DNA of 64,000 nucleotides. Source: Actinomyces faecalis. GTDB lineage: Bacteria > Actinomycetota > Actinomycetes > Actinomycetales > Actinomycetaceae. A program made the position numbers and the translations under genes. Within the stretch, counting starts at the first letter, position 1; every line of letters starts with the position of its first letter. The stretch lies in NCBI RefSeq assembly GCF_013184985.2, contig NZ_CP063418.1, forward strand, positions 2,418,001-2,482,000. Direction: 5' to 3'. The notes beneath the pieces were generated by a model that had not been told where the DNA came from, did no database searches, and worked only from the letters and a program-made list of their open reading frames with translations. Positions 45,104 through 55,038 of this stretch are shown one piece after another.

Positions 45104-48100
45104 ATGGCTGCCGGTATGAGCACTGAGACGACACCCTCCGACGCCGGGACCACCGCCGTCCACACCGAGGCAACCACCTCCCCCGCCCCAGACTCTGAGG
45201 ACATCCCGAGACCTGGCCGCGAGTGCCGGTCCTCACGCGGCCGTAGGCACACCGGGCGCGGGAGGGACCGTGGCCGCCGTTCCTGGCCCGGCTTCACCCC
45301 CGAGCAGCTGGCTGCACGCGCCGCGAGCGTGCCAGCCCTGGTCTACCCGGAAGAGCTTCCCGTCTCAGCACGCCGCCAGGAGATCGCTGAGGCGGTCACC
45401 CACCACCAGGTGGTCATCGTCGCCGGCGAGACCGGCTCAGGAAAGACCACCCAGCTGCCCAAGATCTGCCTGGAGCTGGGACGCGGGGTCAGCGGGATGA
45501 TCGGACACACCCAGCCGCGCCGTATCGCGGCCCGCTCCGTGGCCGAGCGCATCGCCCACGAGCTGGGCACGGCGATCGGCCACGACGGCGTGGTGGGCTA
45601 CCAGGTGCGCTTCACCGAGGAGACCGGCCCCAACACCCTGGTCAAGCTCATGACGGACGGCATCCTGCTCGCCGAGATCCAGACCGACCCGATGCTGCGC
45701 CGCTACGACACGATCATCGTGGACGAGGCCCACGAGCGCAGCCTCAACATCGACTTCATCCTGGGCTACCTCGCGCGCCTGCTTCCGCAGCGCCCGGACC
45801 TCAAGGTCATCATCACCTCTGCCACCATCGACTCCGAGCGCTTTGCCGCCCACTTCGCCCAGGAGATCACTCGCGAGAGCCCACGCGCGCAGGCCTGCGC
45901 CCCCAGCGGGACGGACGACGGCGCAGCCACCTCGGCCCCGGACGACGCGGGCACTGAGCCCACCGCCCGCGTGCCCGCTCCTGTCATCCAGGTCTCCGGG
46001 CGTACCTACCCCGTCGAGATCCGCTACCGCCCCCTGCTGGCCGACGACGGGCTGGGCGAGGTGCGCGATCCCAACCGGCACGCCGGTGGTCACGTCCCAG
46101 GCGTCGACGCAGGCTCTCGTCCTGCGGCAACAAGCCAGCCCGCCTCACCCCTGACGGACATCGACGCCCTCAGCGAGGCCGAGCTGGAGGCGCTGACCGC
46201 ACCCGAGCCCCAGGTCCAGGACTCCCTGGCGCCAGGCGGTACCTCGCAGCACGTGCCCCGGCCCGCAGCCGGCGCCGCCCCCATGGCCACGGCACCGGCC
46301 GGTGAGCTCACCGACGCCGAGCTCGCGGCCCTGACCTCTCCGGACCCTGCCGTGCGTGCCGCTGCCCGCGCCCGCCGCGCGCAGGTACGTGCGGCCGGGC
46401 AGGCCCGCACCAGCGGTGCAGCAGCGACGTCGTCGGCCGCCTCCGTCCCGGCCGCGAGCAGCTCACGACCGCTGGCCCAGGCTGGCGCATCCTCGTCCCC
46501 GGCCGCGCCTGCACCGCAGCAGACCAGGCCCGCCCCGCGCTCCCAGGCCCCCACCGAGGACCGTGACCAGGTAACCGGAATCCTCGACGCCGTCGACGAG
46601 CTCATGGCCACCGGGCCCGGTGACATCCTCGTCTTCCTCGCCGGCGAGCGGGACATCCGGGACACCGAGTCGGCTCTTATCGACCACCTGGGCCCGCGCT
46701 ACACGGTGGACGGACGCACGCGCACGCCCGGGGCGGTTGAGGTGGTACCGCTGTACTCGCGGCTGACCGCAGCCGAGCAGCACCGAGTCTTCGAGGCGCA
46801 CTCGTGCCGGCGTATCGTCCTGGCGACGAACGTCGCCGAGACCTCGCTGACCGTTCCCGGTATCCGCTACGTCATCGACCCCGGGCTCGCCCGCATCTCG
46901 CGCTACTCCAACCGCACCAAGGTCCAGCGGCTGCCGATCGAGCCGGTCTCGCAGGCCAGCGCGAACCAGCGTTCGGGCCGTTGCGGGCGCGTGGCCGACG
47001 GTATCGCCATCCGCCTGTACTCCGAGGCGGACTACCTCTCGCGCCCGGAGTACACCGAGCCTGAGATCCTGCGCACCTCCTTGGCCAGCGTCATCCTCCA
47101 GATGGCGAACCTCGGCCTGGGCGCGGTCGAGGACTTCCCCTTCCTGGACGCCCCGGACCACCGCGCGGTGCGTGACGGGATCCAGCTGCTCACCGAGATC
47201 GGCGCGATCGAGCCTGCTGGCAGCAGCCGGGCGGGGCGTGGTCAGGGCTCTGGCCGGGGACCGCGCCTGACCGAGGTGGGGCGGCGCCTGGCCCGGTTGC
47301 CGATCGATCCGCGCCTGGGCCGGATGCTGCTGCGTGCCGGCGAGCTGGGCTGCGCGGGTGAGGTCATGGTGATCGTGGCGGCACTGTCTATCCAGGACGT
47401 ACGCGAGCGACCCCTGGACAGACAGGAGGCTGCGGACGCCCTGCACCGACGCTTCGCAGACCCCACCAGTGACTTCCTGACCTATCTGAACCTCTGGCGC
47501 TACCTGCGCACCCAGGGCCGTGAGCTGTCCGGCTCAGCCTTCCGCCGCATGTGCAAGGCTGAGTTCCTTCACTACCTGCGCGTACGCGAGTGGCAGGACG
47601 TCCACACTCAGCTCCGCCAGCTCTCCCGGCCGCTAGGCCTGGACGCCGCCCCGGTGGAGCTGCCGACGGCACGCTCGATCCGCGCCGCACGCGAGGCGCT
47701 GGAGCCTGGGTCTCACGCCGCGCAGATCGCGCACGGGGACGTGGCGGCAGCGGTCGTGGCCCTGGGCAAGAGCGCGGACACCCCGGATGCCGACGCCATC
47801 CACCGCTCACTGCTGGTGGGACTGCTGTCCAACGTCGGTCACTGGGACGAGCGGCGCCGGGAGTACTGCGGTGCGCGTGGCACCCGCTTCATGATCTGGC
47901 CGGGATCAGGCCTGCGCCGCAAGACCTATGACTGGGTGATGACCGCCGAGCTGGTGGAGACCAGCCACCTCTTCGCCCGGACGGTAGCCAAGGTCGACTC
48001 CCGCTGGGTCGAGGAGACCGCGCGCGAGGCCGGCCTGCTGCGCCAGGTCTTCGGTGAGCCCTACTGGTCCACCAGGAACGGCTGCGCCATGGTCCATGAG

Positions 48101-50167
48101 AAGGTCATGGTCTACGGGATGACGCTGGCCGCTGACCGGCCCGCCACACTGGCCTCGGTGGGCACGCCGGCAGCACGCGAGGTGGCGCGTGAGATGTTCC
48201 TGCGCTCGGGCCTGGTCGAGGGAGGCTGGCACGCCCGTCACGGCTTCGTGACCCGTAACCGGGACCTCATCGAGGAGCTCAGCGACGTCGAGCAGCGCCG
48301 GCGTGAGCACGGTCTGCTGGCCAGCGATGAGGCCCTGTACCGGTTCTACGACGACCGCGTGCCTGACGAGGTCACCGGCGCCAGTGACTTCGACGCCTGG
48401 TGGAAGCGGGAGAGGAGCCGCAACCCGCACCTGCTGGACTACACCCGTGAGCTGCTGCTGCCCGGGGCCGACGAGGCGGACCTCGCCTCCGGCTATCCTG
48501 ACACCTGGGTCCAGGGGGATCTCACCCTCGGGCTGGACTACGTCTTCGAGCCCGGTCGGGCCGACGACGGGGTGAGTGTGCTCGTGCCCATCGAGGTACT
48601 AGGCCGGTTGGACCCGGCCGGCTTTGACTGGCTGGTGCCGGGGATGCGGCCCGAGCTCGTCGTGGCCACGATCCGGGCACTGCCCAAGCGGGTGCGCCGT
48701 CAGCTTGTGCCCGCCCCGGACGTCGGCGCCCAGGTGTGGGCCGCCATGCGCGAGGAGCACCAGGCCTCCGCGGGCGCGAGCGCCCCACAGGTGAGCTTCC
48801 AGGAGGCCTTCACCAACGCCGTCGGCCGGCTGCGCGGGGTCGAGGTGACGGACGCCGACTGGGCCGAGGCCGAGGATCACCTGCCCGACCACCTGCGAGT
48901 CTCCTTCGTGGCCCTAGACTCCCATGAGCGCGAGATCGGCCGGGGCAAGGACCTGGTCGCGCTGCAAAAGCGTCTGTCCGGGCGCACCGAGGCCGCTGTG
49001 CGCTCGGTAGTGCGCGGGGCCCTGGCCCAGGCGATGGCCGAGGCGCAGGACCGCGAGCGCGCACGTACCCGGCGCGGCAAGAAGGCTCGCCGCAAGGACA
49101 ACGACGGCGCCGCCCTCGGCAGTGCTGGGAGCCGGGCTGTATCGTCAGCCGGCGCCGGAGCACCACGAGACAGGATCCCCGACCAGGGTGCCGGAGGTGC
49201 CGGGAGGCCGGCCAGCACAGGCCTGCACAGCGGCCTGGCGGAACGCCGGGGCCTGACTGACTGGCCCCGGGGTGTCCCGGGGCTGGACGGGCCGGAGCGC
49301 TCAACGATCCCGGCGACGGTGGAGTCCACCGGGACGGCGGGACTCGTGGTGCGCGGCTACCCCACGCTCGTGGCAGCGGGGGCATCGACGGCGGACCTGA
49401 CGATCCTGCCTGACGCGCAGGCCCAGGAACGGGCACACGGGGAGGGGGTGACAGCCCTGGCGCTGGCGCGCACGCAGCTGCCGGTGGCACGGGTGACCAG
49501 CCGGTGGCGTCCCCAGGAGATCCTGGTGCTGGCTGCCTCACCGTACACGAGCACCGAGGCGCTCGTGGCGGACCTGCAGCTGGCAGCGGCACGCGCAGTC
49601 GCGGCCCAGTGGGAGCGTGACAGCGGGCGGCACCTGGCGCAGGTCCGCGAGCGCGCGGTCTTCGAGGAGCTGGTCGCAGCCATGCGCCAAGGGCTGGAGG
49701 ACGAGATCTACCGGGTGGCGCAGGTGGTAGCGCGCGTGCTCAGCGAGCAGCGTGCGGTGGGCAAGGCCGTGGAGGCGCACACTAGCCTGGCGCTGCTGTC
49801 GACCTTGCAGCAGGTGCGTGAGCACGTCGCCGAGCTGGTCTACCCGGGCTTCGTCTCAGCGACGCCAGCCAGCGAGCTCGTCCACCTGCCGCGCTTCCTC
49901 CAGGCACTGGCAGTGCGGGTGGACAAAGCGGAGTCATCGCCCTCGCAGGACGCGGCGCTGGCCTACCAGGTCACGCAGGCCGAGGAGATGCTGGCCAAGG
50001 CCCGCGCCAAGGCCGCTGGACTGCCGGACGATGCCGAGCGCGAGGCGGTACTGGTCCAGGCGCGCTGGCTCATCGAGGAGCTGCGGGTCAGCCTGTTTGC
50101 CCAGACGCTGGGAACGAGCCGAAAGGTGAGCCTGCAGCGGATCAGCAAGCTGCTGGCCAAGGTCTGA
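45104..50167 (+). CDS. hrpA: ATP-dependent RNA helicase HrpA
   Basis: HrpA is a DEAH-box RNA helicase involved in mRNA processing and, in E. coli, ribosome-collision rescue. About 1,687 residues long, it has Walker A GETGSGKTTQLP (residue ~108), IVDEAHERSLNIDF (~206), SATIDSERFAAHFA, TNVAETSLTVPGIRYVIDPG and NQRSGRCGRVADG (motif VI), then OB-like and HrpA-specific C-terminal (DUF3418) regions. A variable insertion of about 200 residues (~260-485), Ala/Ser/Pro-rich with repeated LTDAELAALTSPDPAVRAAA-like segments, splits the second RecA domain from the first. The N-terminal 60 residues are Thr/Arg-rich. The start is uncertain between ATG 45104 (GGGGGA upstream) and 45116. Confidence 0.93.
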   Translation: MAAGMSTETTPSDAGTTAVHTEATTSPAPDSEDIPRPGRECRSSRGRRHTGRGRDRGRRSWPGFTPEQLAARAASVPALVYPEELPVSARRQEIAEAVTHHQVVIVAGETGSGKTTQLPKICLELGRGVSGMIGHTQPRRIAARSVAERIAHELGTAIGHDGVVGYQVRFTEETGPNTLVKLMTDGILLAEIQTDPMLRRYDTIIVDEAHERSLNIDFILGYLARLLPQRPDLKVIITSATIDSERFAAHFAQEITRESPRAQACAPSGTDDGAATSAPDDAGTEPTARVPAPVIQVSGRTYPVEIRYRPLLADDGLGEVRDPNRHAGGHVPGVDAGSRPAATSQPASPLTDIDALSEAELEALTAPEPQVQDSLAPGGTSQHVPRPAAGAAPMATAPAGELTDAELAALTSPDPAVRAAARARRAQVRAAGQARTSGAAATSSAASVPAASSSRPLAQAGASSSPAAPAPQQTRPAPRSQAPTEDRDQVTGILDAVDELMATGPGDILVFLAGERDIRDTESALIDHLGPRYTVDGRTRTPGAVEVVPLYSRLTAAEQHRVFEAHSCRRIVLATNVAETSLTVPGIRYVIDPGLARISRYSNRTKVQRLPIEPVSQASANQRSGRCGRVADGIAIRLYSEADYLSRPEYTEPEILRTSLASVILQMANLGLGAVEDFPFLDAPDHRAVRDGIQLLTEIGAIEPAGSSRAGRGQGSGRGPRLTEVGRRLARLPIDPRLGRMLLRAGELGCAGEVMVIVAALSIQDVRERPLDRQEAADALHRRFADPTSDFLTYLNLWRYLRTQGRELSGSAFRRMCKAEFLHYLRVREWQDVHTQLRQLSRPLGLDAAPVELPTARSIRAAREALEPGSHAAQIAHGDVAAAVVALGKSADTPDADAIHRSLLVGLLSNVGHWDERRREYCGARGTRFMIWPGSGLRRKTYDWVMTAELVETSHLFARTVAKVDSRWVEETAREAGLLRQVFGEPYWSTRNGCAMVHEKVMVYGMTLAADRPATLASVGTPAAREVAREMFLRSGLVEGGWHARHGFVTRNRDLIEELSDVEQRRREHGLLASDEALYRFYDDRVPDEVTGASDFDAWWKRERSRNPHLLDYTRELLLPGADEADLASGYPDTWVQGDLTLGLDYVFEPGRADDGVSVLVPIEVLGRLDPAGFDWLVPGMRPELVVATIRALPKRVRRQLVPAPDVGAQVWAAMREEHQASAGASAPQVSFQEAFTNAVGRLRGVEVTDADWAEAEDHLPDHLRVSFVALDSHEREIGRGKDLVALQKRLSGRTEAAVRSVVRGALAQAMAEAQDRERARTRRGKKARRKDNDGAALGSAGSRAVSSAGAGAPRDRIPDQGAGGAGRPASTGLHSGLAERRGLTDWPRGVPGLDGPERSTIPATVESTGTAGLVVRGYPTLVAAGASTADLTILPDAQAQERAHGEGVTALALARTQLPVARVTSRWRPQEILVLAASPYTSTEALVADLQLAAARAVAAQWERDSGRHLAQVRERAVFEELVAAMRQGLEDEIYRVAQVVARVLSEQRAVGKAVEAHTSLALLSTLQQVREHVAELVYPGFVSATPASELVHLPRFLQALAVRVDKAESSPSQDAALAYQVTQAEEMLAKARAKAAGLPDDAEREAVLVQARWLIEELRVSLFAQTLGTSRKVSLQRISKLLAKV

Positions 50168-50342
50168 GGAGCCCAGGACCGCACTGGCTCCAGTCTGAGA
50201 CGGGTGCGGCCAGGTCCGGTGGCCGAGGCGATAGTCCTGAGACGGAGCCTCGGTCCCCAGCCGATCAAGAATCCATGAACGCACCAGGGGCGATGCTGGG
50301 AGATGACGCGCTTGAGCCACAGCCTCAACCTGCGCCTGATCC

Positions 50343-51872
50343 TCAGAGCACCGCAGACAACAGGCGGAAGACGTTGTCAACGTAGCGACGGTGCCACGGT
50401 TCCTTGGCCCACTCCTGGGCCGTGAGCTCGGTGGAGACCTCACGGTAGACGGCGTCATTCTCACGCAGGAGGTCGTCGAGGTCACCGCCGAAGGCCAGCA
50501 GCATGACCTCGTAGTTGAGGGTGAAGGACCGGAAGTCCATGTTGGACGAGCCGATCACCGCCACCTCACCGTCAATCGTCATGTACTTCGCGTGCAGCAC
50601 CGTCGGCGCCGGGTAACGGTAGATCCTCACCCCAGCAGCCAGCAGGGTCCCGTAGTAGGAGCGCTGAGCGTGGTTGACGATGAGGTGGTCCGACTCCAGC
50701 CCCACGAAGAGCTCCACGTCCACACCACGGTAGGCGGCGCTCGTGATAGCCGAGAGCAGGGCCTCGTCCGGGATGAAGTACGGGCTGGTGATGGACACCT
50801 GCTTGGTGGCGTTCTGGATGAGGGAGATGAACATCCGCAGGTTCGGCTCTGTAGGGTAGCCAGGGCCAGAGGGAATGATCTGCATCGCGTTGACCACGGC
50901 CCCCGGACGCCCAGGCTGCGGAGCAGGAGAGCCAACAACCCAGCCTGGCCTGCGTTGAAGACCTCCCTGGGAGCTGATGGCCGCACCTGCCGGAAGAAAC
51001 TCCTCCTGCTGCAGAACCTCACCCGACTCGAAGAACCAGTCCATGGTGAACACAGCCTGCGCCTGCGCCACGACCTCCCCGGTCACCTCCACGCTGAGGT
51101 CGTGCCAGCGGCGTCCCGCCCGGATGTTGGAACGCAGCCGATAGCTGGGGTCAATGATGTTGTGCGAGCCGATGAAGGCCCGTTCACCATCGATAATCAG
51201 CAGCTTGCGGTGGTTGCGCAGGTCCGGGCGCCGGAATCGTCCCTTGAGGGGCAGGAGCGGCATCATGAGCCGCCACTGGATCCCGGCCGCCTCCCACCGG
51301 CGCCCCAGTCGGCGCCACCCCGGGTACTTGCGCGAGCCCAGGTGGTCCACGAGCAGACGGACCGTGACCCCACGGGCTGCCGCACGCTCCAGTGAGGAGT
51401 AGAAGACGTCAGTGACCTCGTCCCAGCTCTGGATGTAGAACTCGACGTGGACGTGATGACGTGCCTGGTCCACCGCCCTTGCCATGGCCTCGTAGGTGGG
51501 CGCAGCGTCACCGTGGAGGCCAACGACCTCGCCGGTCACGCAGGGCAGGCCCGTCAGGCACCGGTTCATGGCCAGCACGGTGGCCAGGTGCTCCGAGGGC
51601 TCAGCCCCCTCAGGCACGTCCGGCAGGCCGCTGGTCAGCCTGAGCGTGGCGTCGTTGGCCTCCTCCTGCTGCTCACGGCGGCGTCCGTGGACCCGGGGGC
51701 TGCCAAGGAAGATGTACAGCGGCAGCCCCACGACGGGGAGCAGGAAGATCAGCAGCAGCCACGCCGTTGACGAGGACGGGCGCCGGTTCTCTGGCACCGT
51801 CCCCAGGGCCGCGATCTTGATCGCGTACTCAATGACAACCCACACTGTCGCGAGCGTCGTCTGCCACTCCAT
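50343..51872 (-). CDS. cls: Cardiolipin synthase (phospholipase D superfamily)
   Basis: This 509-residue membrane enzyme makes cardiolipin from phosphatidylglycerol or CDP-diacylglycerol. Two HKD motifs are visible: NHRKLLIIDGERAFIGSHNI and LHAKYMTIDGEVAVIGSSNM, each with His, Lys and Asp spaced as in PLD enzymes. Two N-terminal membrane helices (TLATVWVVIEYAIKIAALG, STAWLLLIFLLPVVGLPLYI) precede the catalytic region, as in ClsA. A less conserved linker between the motifs includes AAISSQGGLQRRPGWVVGSP. The ATG at 51872 gives MEWQTTLATVWVV. The gene is single on the minus strand. Confidence 0.95.
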   Translation of the reverse strand: MEWQTTLATVWVVIEYAIKIAALGTVPENRRPSSSTAWLLLIFLLPVVGLPLYIFLGSPRVHGRRREQQEEANDATLRLTSGLPDVPEGAEPSEHLATVLAMNRCLTGLPCVTGEVVGLHGDAAPTYEAMARAVDQARHHVHVEFYIQSWDEVTDVFYSSLERAAARGVTVRLLVDHLGSRKYPGWRRLGRRWEAAGIQWRLMMPLLPLKGRFRRPDLRNHRKLLIIDGERAFIGSHNIIDPSYRLRSNIRAGRRWHDLSVEVTGEVVAQAQAVFTMDWFFESGEVLQQEEFLPAGAAISSQGGLQRRPGWVVGSPAPQPGRPGAVVNAMQIIPSGPGYPTEPNLRMFISLIQNATKQVSITSPYFIPDEALLSAITSAAYRGVDVELFVGLESDHLIVNHAQRSYYGTLLAAGVRIYRYPAPTVLHAKYMTIDGEVAVIGSSNMDFRSFTLNYEVMLLAFGGDLDDLLRENDAVYREVSTELTAQEWAKEPWHRRYVDNVFRLLSAVL

Positions 51873-51983
51873 AGCGAGATGATCTCACGGAGCACTGACA
51901 TGCTGCCGGGGCCGTGCCCCAGGCCGTCCCAGGTCCCTCCCCAGACCACCCCGTGCCGCAGGCCCACTGACCCGGGGCTGGGC

Positions 51984-52892
51984 TCAGGGGGTCGAGGGCG
52001 TGGGGTCCCCGAAGAACGTGCGGAAATAGCCGTAGAAGTTCCAGTTGCCCCAGCTCGAGCAGCCGTCCCCTCCCCAGGCCACGGCCTCATTGGGCTGGTA
52101 GGGGGTGTAGTCGTACAGGCCGGCTGTGGCCTGGTTGCGCACCGTCAGCTCCGCGCCGCCGCACCCGGCCGACGGCGAGTAGGCCACCTGGGTCGGTACA
52201 CCCGCCACCACCTGGTAGGAGCCCGGCGAGAGGCGGTAGCGCTGGAACTGGGAGGCCGCCCCGTAGACCTGGCGGAAGAAACCCGCCCACTGCGGGTCGC
52301 AGGCCGCGCCGTCTGGGCAGGCGTAGCCGGTGGCGGCCTCATAGTCCCAGGAGGTGAGGGTCTGCCCCGAGGCGGTGAGCAGGCCCTGCTCCTTGTGCAG
52401 CAGGACCAGCAGCACCTGCGGGTTGACACCGCAGGAGGAGGCGACCTTGGACACGATCTGCGCCGCGCTCTCGTCCTGCGCCCCGGTGTAGCCGCCTGGG
52501 CAGGCCGGCGTCGGCTCACGGTCCTCACTGGTGAAGGTGGCTGAGGCCAGGCATACGGTGCCGTCCTGACCGCTGCGGCAGCCGTCATTGACACGCGCGA
52601 TGAAGTCCGCGACCTCCTGCCCGTCCATTGCCGCTGAGTCGTAGAAGACCTCATCGTCAATGATGTGCTCGGCGTCGAATCCCGTCATGTCCAGGGTCAC
52701 CGGGGCCGGAGCCGAGCCCGCGGGCTCGACCTCACCTGCGCCGTCGTCGTGGGGGAGGACGAGGACAGCCGCTAGGCCAACCAGGACGGTGAGCACGCAC
52801 ACGCCCATCACGACTCCCACCAGGCCCAGCCCCGCACGGCGCGCCGGACCCTGTCTACGGCGGGGTGGGAGGGAGACGTGGCGAGATGACAT
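51984..52892 (-). CDS. Secreted or membrane-anchored protein of lysozyme-like appearance
   Basis: This 302-residue protein has a basic N-terminus and one membrane helix (GLGLVGVVMGVCVLTVLVGL). The mature part has eight or more Cys and a helical core IVSKVASSCGVNPQVLLVLL followed by HKEQGLLT, which resembles the glycosidase or hemagglutinin-type domains seen in actinomycete surface proteins. Aromatic residues (QFQRYRLSPGSYQVVAGVPT, YDYTPYQPNEA, WGNWNFYGYFRTFFG) fill the C-terminus. Family members are often annotated as hemagglutinin; the function is not known. The ATG at 52892 is chosen because the upstream extension is Arg/Ser-rich. Confidence 0.78.
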   Translation of the reverse strand: MSSRHVSLPPRRRQGPARRAGLGLVGVVMGVCVLTVLVGLAAVLVLPHDDGAGEVEPAGSAPAPVTLDMTGFDAEHIIDDEVFYDSAAMDGQEVADFIARVNDGCRSGQDGTVCLASATFTSEDREPTPACPGGYTGAQDESAAQIVSKVASSCGVNPQVLLVLLHKEQGLLTASGQTLTSWDYEAATGYACPDGAACDPQWAGFFRQVYGAASQFQRYRLSPGSYQVVAGVPTQVAYSPSAGCGGAELTVRNQATAGLYDYTPYQPNEAVAWGGDGCSSWGNWNFYGYFRTFFGDPTPSTP

Positions 52893-52986
52893 CCCACCCA
52901 CTCTCCCACACCTCACGCTGTTACCCCTCAAGCCTCCCGCACCTGTGCGGCGGCACGCCGAGCGCGTACCGGCTACGCTCGCGCCC

Positions 52987-53523
52987 GTGGAAGTCCCTGC
53001 CGTCCTCGCCCTGGCCCACCGTCTCATGGACGAGCACGGCGTGGGCGAGTGGGAGCTCGGCCTGGACCGCGCCAGGCGGCGGGCCGGGCTCACGGACCAT
53101 GCACGCCGTCGGATCACCCTGTCCCGGGCACTCATGGAGCTCTACAGCGAGGAGGAGGTGCGCGAGACCGTCCTGCACGAGATCGCGCACGCACGGGTCG
53201 GCGCGCGCCACGGACACGACGCCGTCTGGGCCGCCGAGGCGAGGCGGATCGGCGCCTCCGGGCGTCGGCTCGTGCCGCGTGAGGCACCGACCGTGGCCGG
53301 GCGCTGGGTGGGGACCTGCCCCTCCGGGCACACCGTCAACCGCATGCGTCGCCCGGCCGCCCCGATGGCCTGTGCCCGCTGTGGGCGCCGCTTCTCGCTC
53401 GCCAACCTGCTCACCTGGACCTTCGACGGCGAGCCGGTCACCCCACAGCAGATCGGAGCGAGCTACGCCCGAGCGCTTACCCGTATCCAGAAGACGGCTC
53501 GCGAGAACGCACGCTCGGCATGA
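52987..53523 (+). CDS. SprT-like zinc metallopeptidase
   Basis: This 178-residue protein is a SprT-domain protein, with zinc motif VLHEIAHARVGARHGHDAVW (HExxH plus a later His) and a C-terminal zinc ribbon (CPSGH, then CARCGRRF). The N-terminal part VLALAHRLMDEHGVGEWELG and ARRRAGLTDHARRRITLSRA is typical. SprT and SPRTN relatives degrade DNA-protein crosslinks or act as uncharacterised proteases. The GTG at 52987 gives MEVPAVLALAHRL; the longer frame upstream is not protein-like. It is divergent from the secreted protein gene. A physiological role in DNA repair is inference from eukaryotic SPRTN only. Confidence 0.88.
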   Translation: MEVPAVLALAHRLMDEHGVGEWELGLDRARRRAGLTDHARRRITLSRALMELYSEEEVRETVLHEIAHARVGARHGHDAVWAAEARRIGASGRRLVPREAPTVAGRWVGTCPSGHTVNRMRRPAAPMACARCGRRFSLANLLTWTFDGEPVTPQQIGASYARALTRIQKTARENARSA

Positions 53524-53600
53524 CGGCGCACCTTCACTACCCGAGCATGCTCTCGCCGTCAACCACAGCGGACGTTCCCCGCATTGCGGTATGCCTCTGC

Positions 53601-53619
53601 CGTCTGTTGCGAACAGACG
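53601..53619. other. Short perfect palindrome
   Basis: The arms cgtctgtt and aacagacg are separated by 3 bases. It lies between convergent SprT-like and glk genes. An operator or a hairpin are equally possible. Confidence 0.35.
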
Positions 53620-53723
53620 CCACAGCAACGCGCTCCCCAGGCCCGCACAGGCACGCCACGATGAACCAAGCACGTCGCCATCGTCGAAGCACGCCCGCGA
53701 CGGATCTCCAGCGCAGCACACGC

Positions 53724-53762
53724 CTCGGGCCGGGAGCGACACGAAGCCGCTCCCGGCCCGAG
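53724..53762 (-). terminator. Strong hairpin after glk
   Basis: The perfect 15-bp arms 53724-53738 and 53748-53762 have a 9-base loop and lie about 25 bases beyond the glk stop at 53785. There is no clear T run, but GC-rich stability and position suit termination of glk. Confidence 0.6.
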
Positions 53763-53784
53763 ACCTGGTGCGCGAGGAAGCAGC

Positions 53785-54732
53785 TCAGGCAGCTCGCGCC
53801 AGGTCGGCCGCGCCGACGAGCCCGGCGTCCTGGCCGGAGGCCGAGATGAGGACCGGAATCTGCGGGCGACGCGCGCGAGCCGTCAGGTACTGGTCAAAGG
53901 CCTTGGTCACGGGCGTCAGCAGGATGTCACCGGCCTCGGTCAGCCCTCCCGTCAGCACGATGACCTCGGGGTCGAGCACGGCAGCGAGGTCAGCCAGGCC
54001 CTGGCCCAGCGCGTCACCCAGCTGCTCGTAGCACTCCAGCGCCGCCAGGTCACCCTCACGGGCAGCCGCTGTCACAGCCTTGCCGGAGATCGTGTTCTGG
54101 TCCCCGCCGGAGAGGTCAATGATGCGGGCGGCGTAGGCCGGGCGGAACTTGGCCAGCTCCCAGCCGTTGACACCCAGCGCCGTGCCGGAGGCGTAGCGCT
54201 CCAGGCAGCCACGCAGGCCACAGCCGCAGGGACGCCCACCGGGAACCACGGTAATGTGCCCAATCTCCGCCGCGAAGCCAGCAGCACCACGCACGAGGTG
54301 CCCGTCAATGACGACGGCGCCACCCACACCGGTGCCCAGCGTCACCACGAGCACGTTGGCCTTGCCTGCCCCCACGCCGAAACGGGCCTCGGCCCAGCCG
54401 GCCGCGTTGGCGTCATTCTCGACGACGACGGGCAGGCCGACGCCCTCGGAGACGACGTCACCGATCTTGACGCCTGTCCAGTCCAGGTTCGTTCCCGAGG
54501 CCATGGTGTTACGGTCCGAGGAGACGAAGCCCGCTGCGCCGATGCCGACGCTTGTGACCTGCGGATGAGCAAGCTTGAGGTCGAGCGCAACCTCAATGAT
54601 GGTGGCGAGGATGGCGTCACGGTCGTTAGCCGGAGAGTCCTTCTGTACACGGGCGATGACGTTGCCACCCTCGTCCACGACTCCCGCCGCGATCTTGGTG
54701 CCGCCGACGTCCACACCGATGCTCAGTGCCAT
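53785..54732 (-). CDS. glk: ROK-family glucokinase
   Basis: Glucokinase phosphorylates glucose with ATP, feeding glycolysis. This 315-residue ROK protein has the ATP site IGVDVGGTKIAAGV at the start, VVENDANAAGWAEA, VLVVTLGTGVGGAVVIDG, AAEIGHITVVPGGRPCGCG and the zinc motif CGCGLRGCLERYASG. VIVLTGGLTEAGDILLTPV is in the C-terminal half. The start at 54732 (MALSIGVDVGG) has AAGGAG 7-8 bases upstream. It is single on the minus strand, with a strong hairpin after the stop. As in other Actinobacteria it may also phosphorylate with polyphosphate; that is not shown. Confidence 0.95.
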   Translation of the reverse strand: MALSIGVDVGGTKIAAGVVDEGGNVIARVQKDSPANDRDAILATIIEVALDLKLAHPQVTSVGIGAAGFVSSDRNTMASGTNLDWTGVKIGDVVSEGVGLPVVVENDANAAGWAEARFGVGAGKANVLVVTLGTGVGGAVVIDGHLVRGAAGFAAEIGHITVVPGGRPCGCGLRGCLERYASGTALGVNGWELAKFRPAYAARIIDLSGGDQNTISGKAVTAAAREGDLAALECYEQLGDALGQGLADLAAVLDPEVIVLTGGLTEAGDILLTPVTKAFDQYLTARARRPQIPVLISASGQDAGLVGAADLARAA

Positions 54733-55038
54733 CCCTCGCTCCTTCACAACCTGACCTGGGTGCGCTACCCCAGCGATAGTAGTGGGCTGAGGTACCTATC
54801 GATCCTATTGTCAGGCAGGGTGATGGTCACCGTTGGGGGCCTTACCCGCTCATTCTGCCCACCAGGAACAAAAGTCCACGCCATCTCCTCCCCGGCTCCT
54901 GCGCCACAGACACACACTCACAGCAATTCAGCACACTTCCAGCCGCTGCGGGCGGAAGTGCACCTCCTTCCCCTCCCCCGGGAGCAGACAGCTCCCTATC
55001 GTCCGAGGGCACCACCACACGGTCACACGGAGGTCGCC

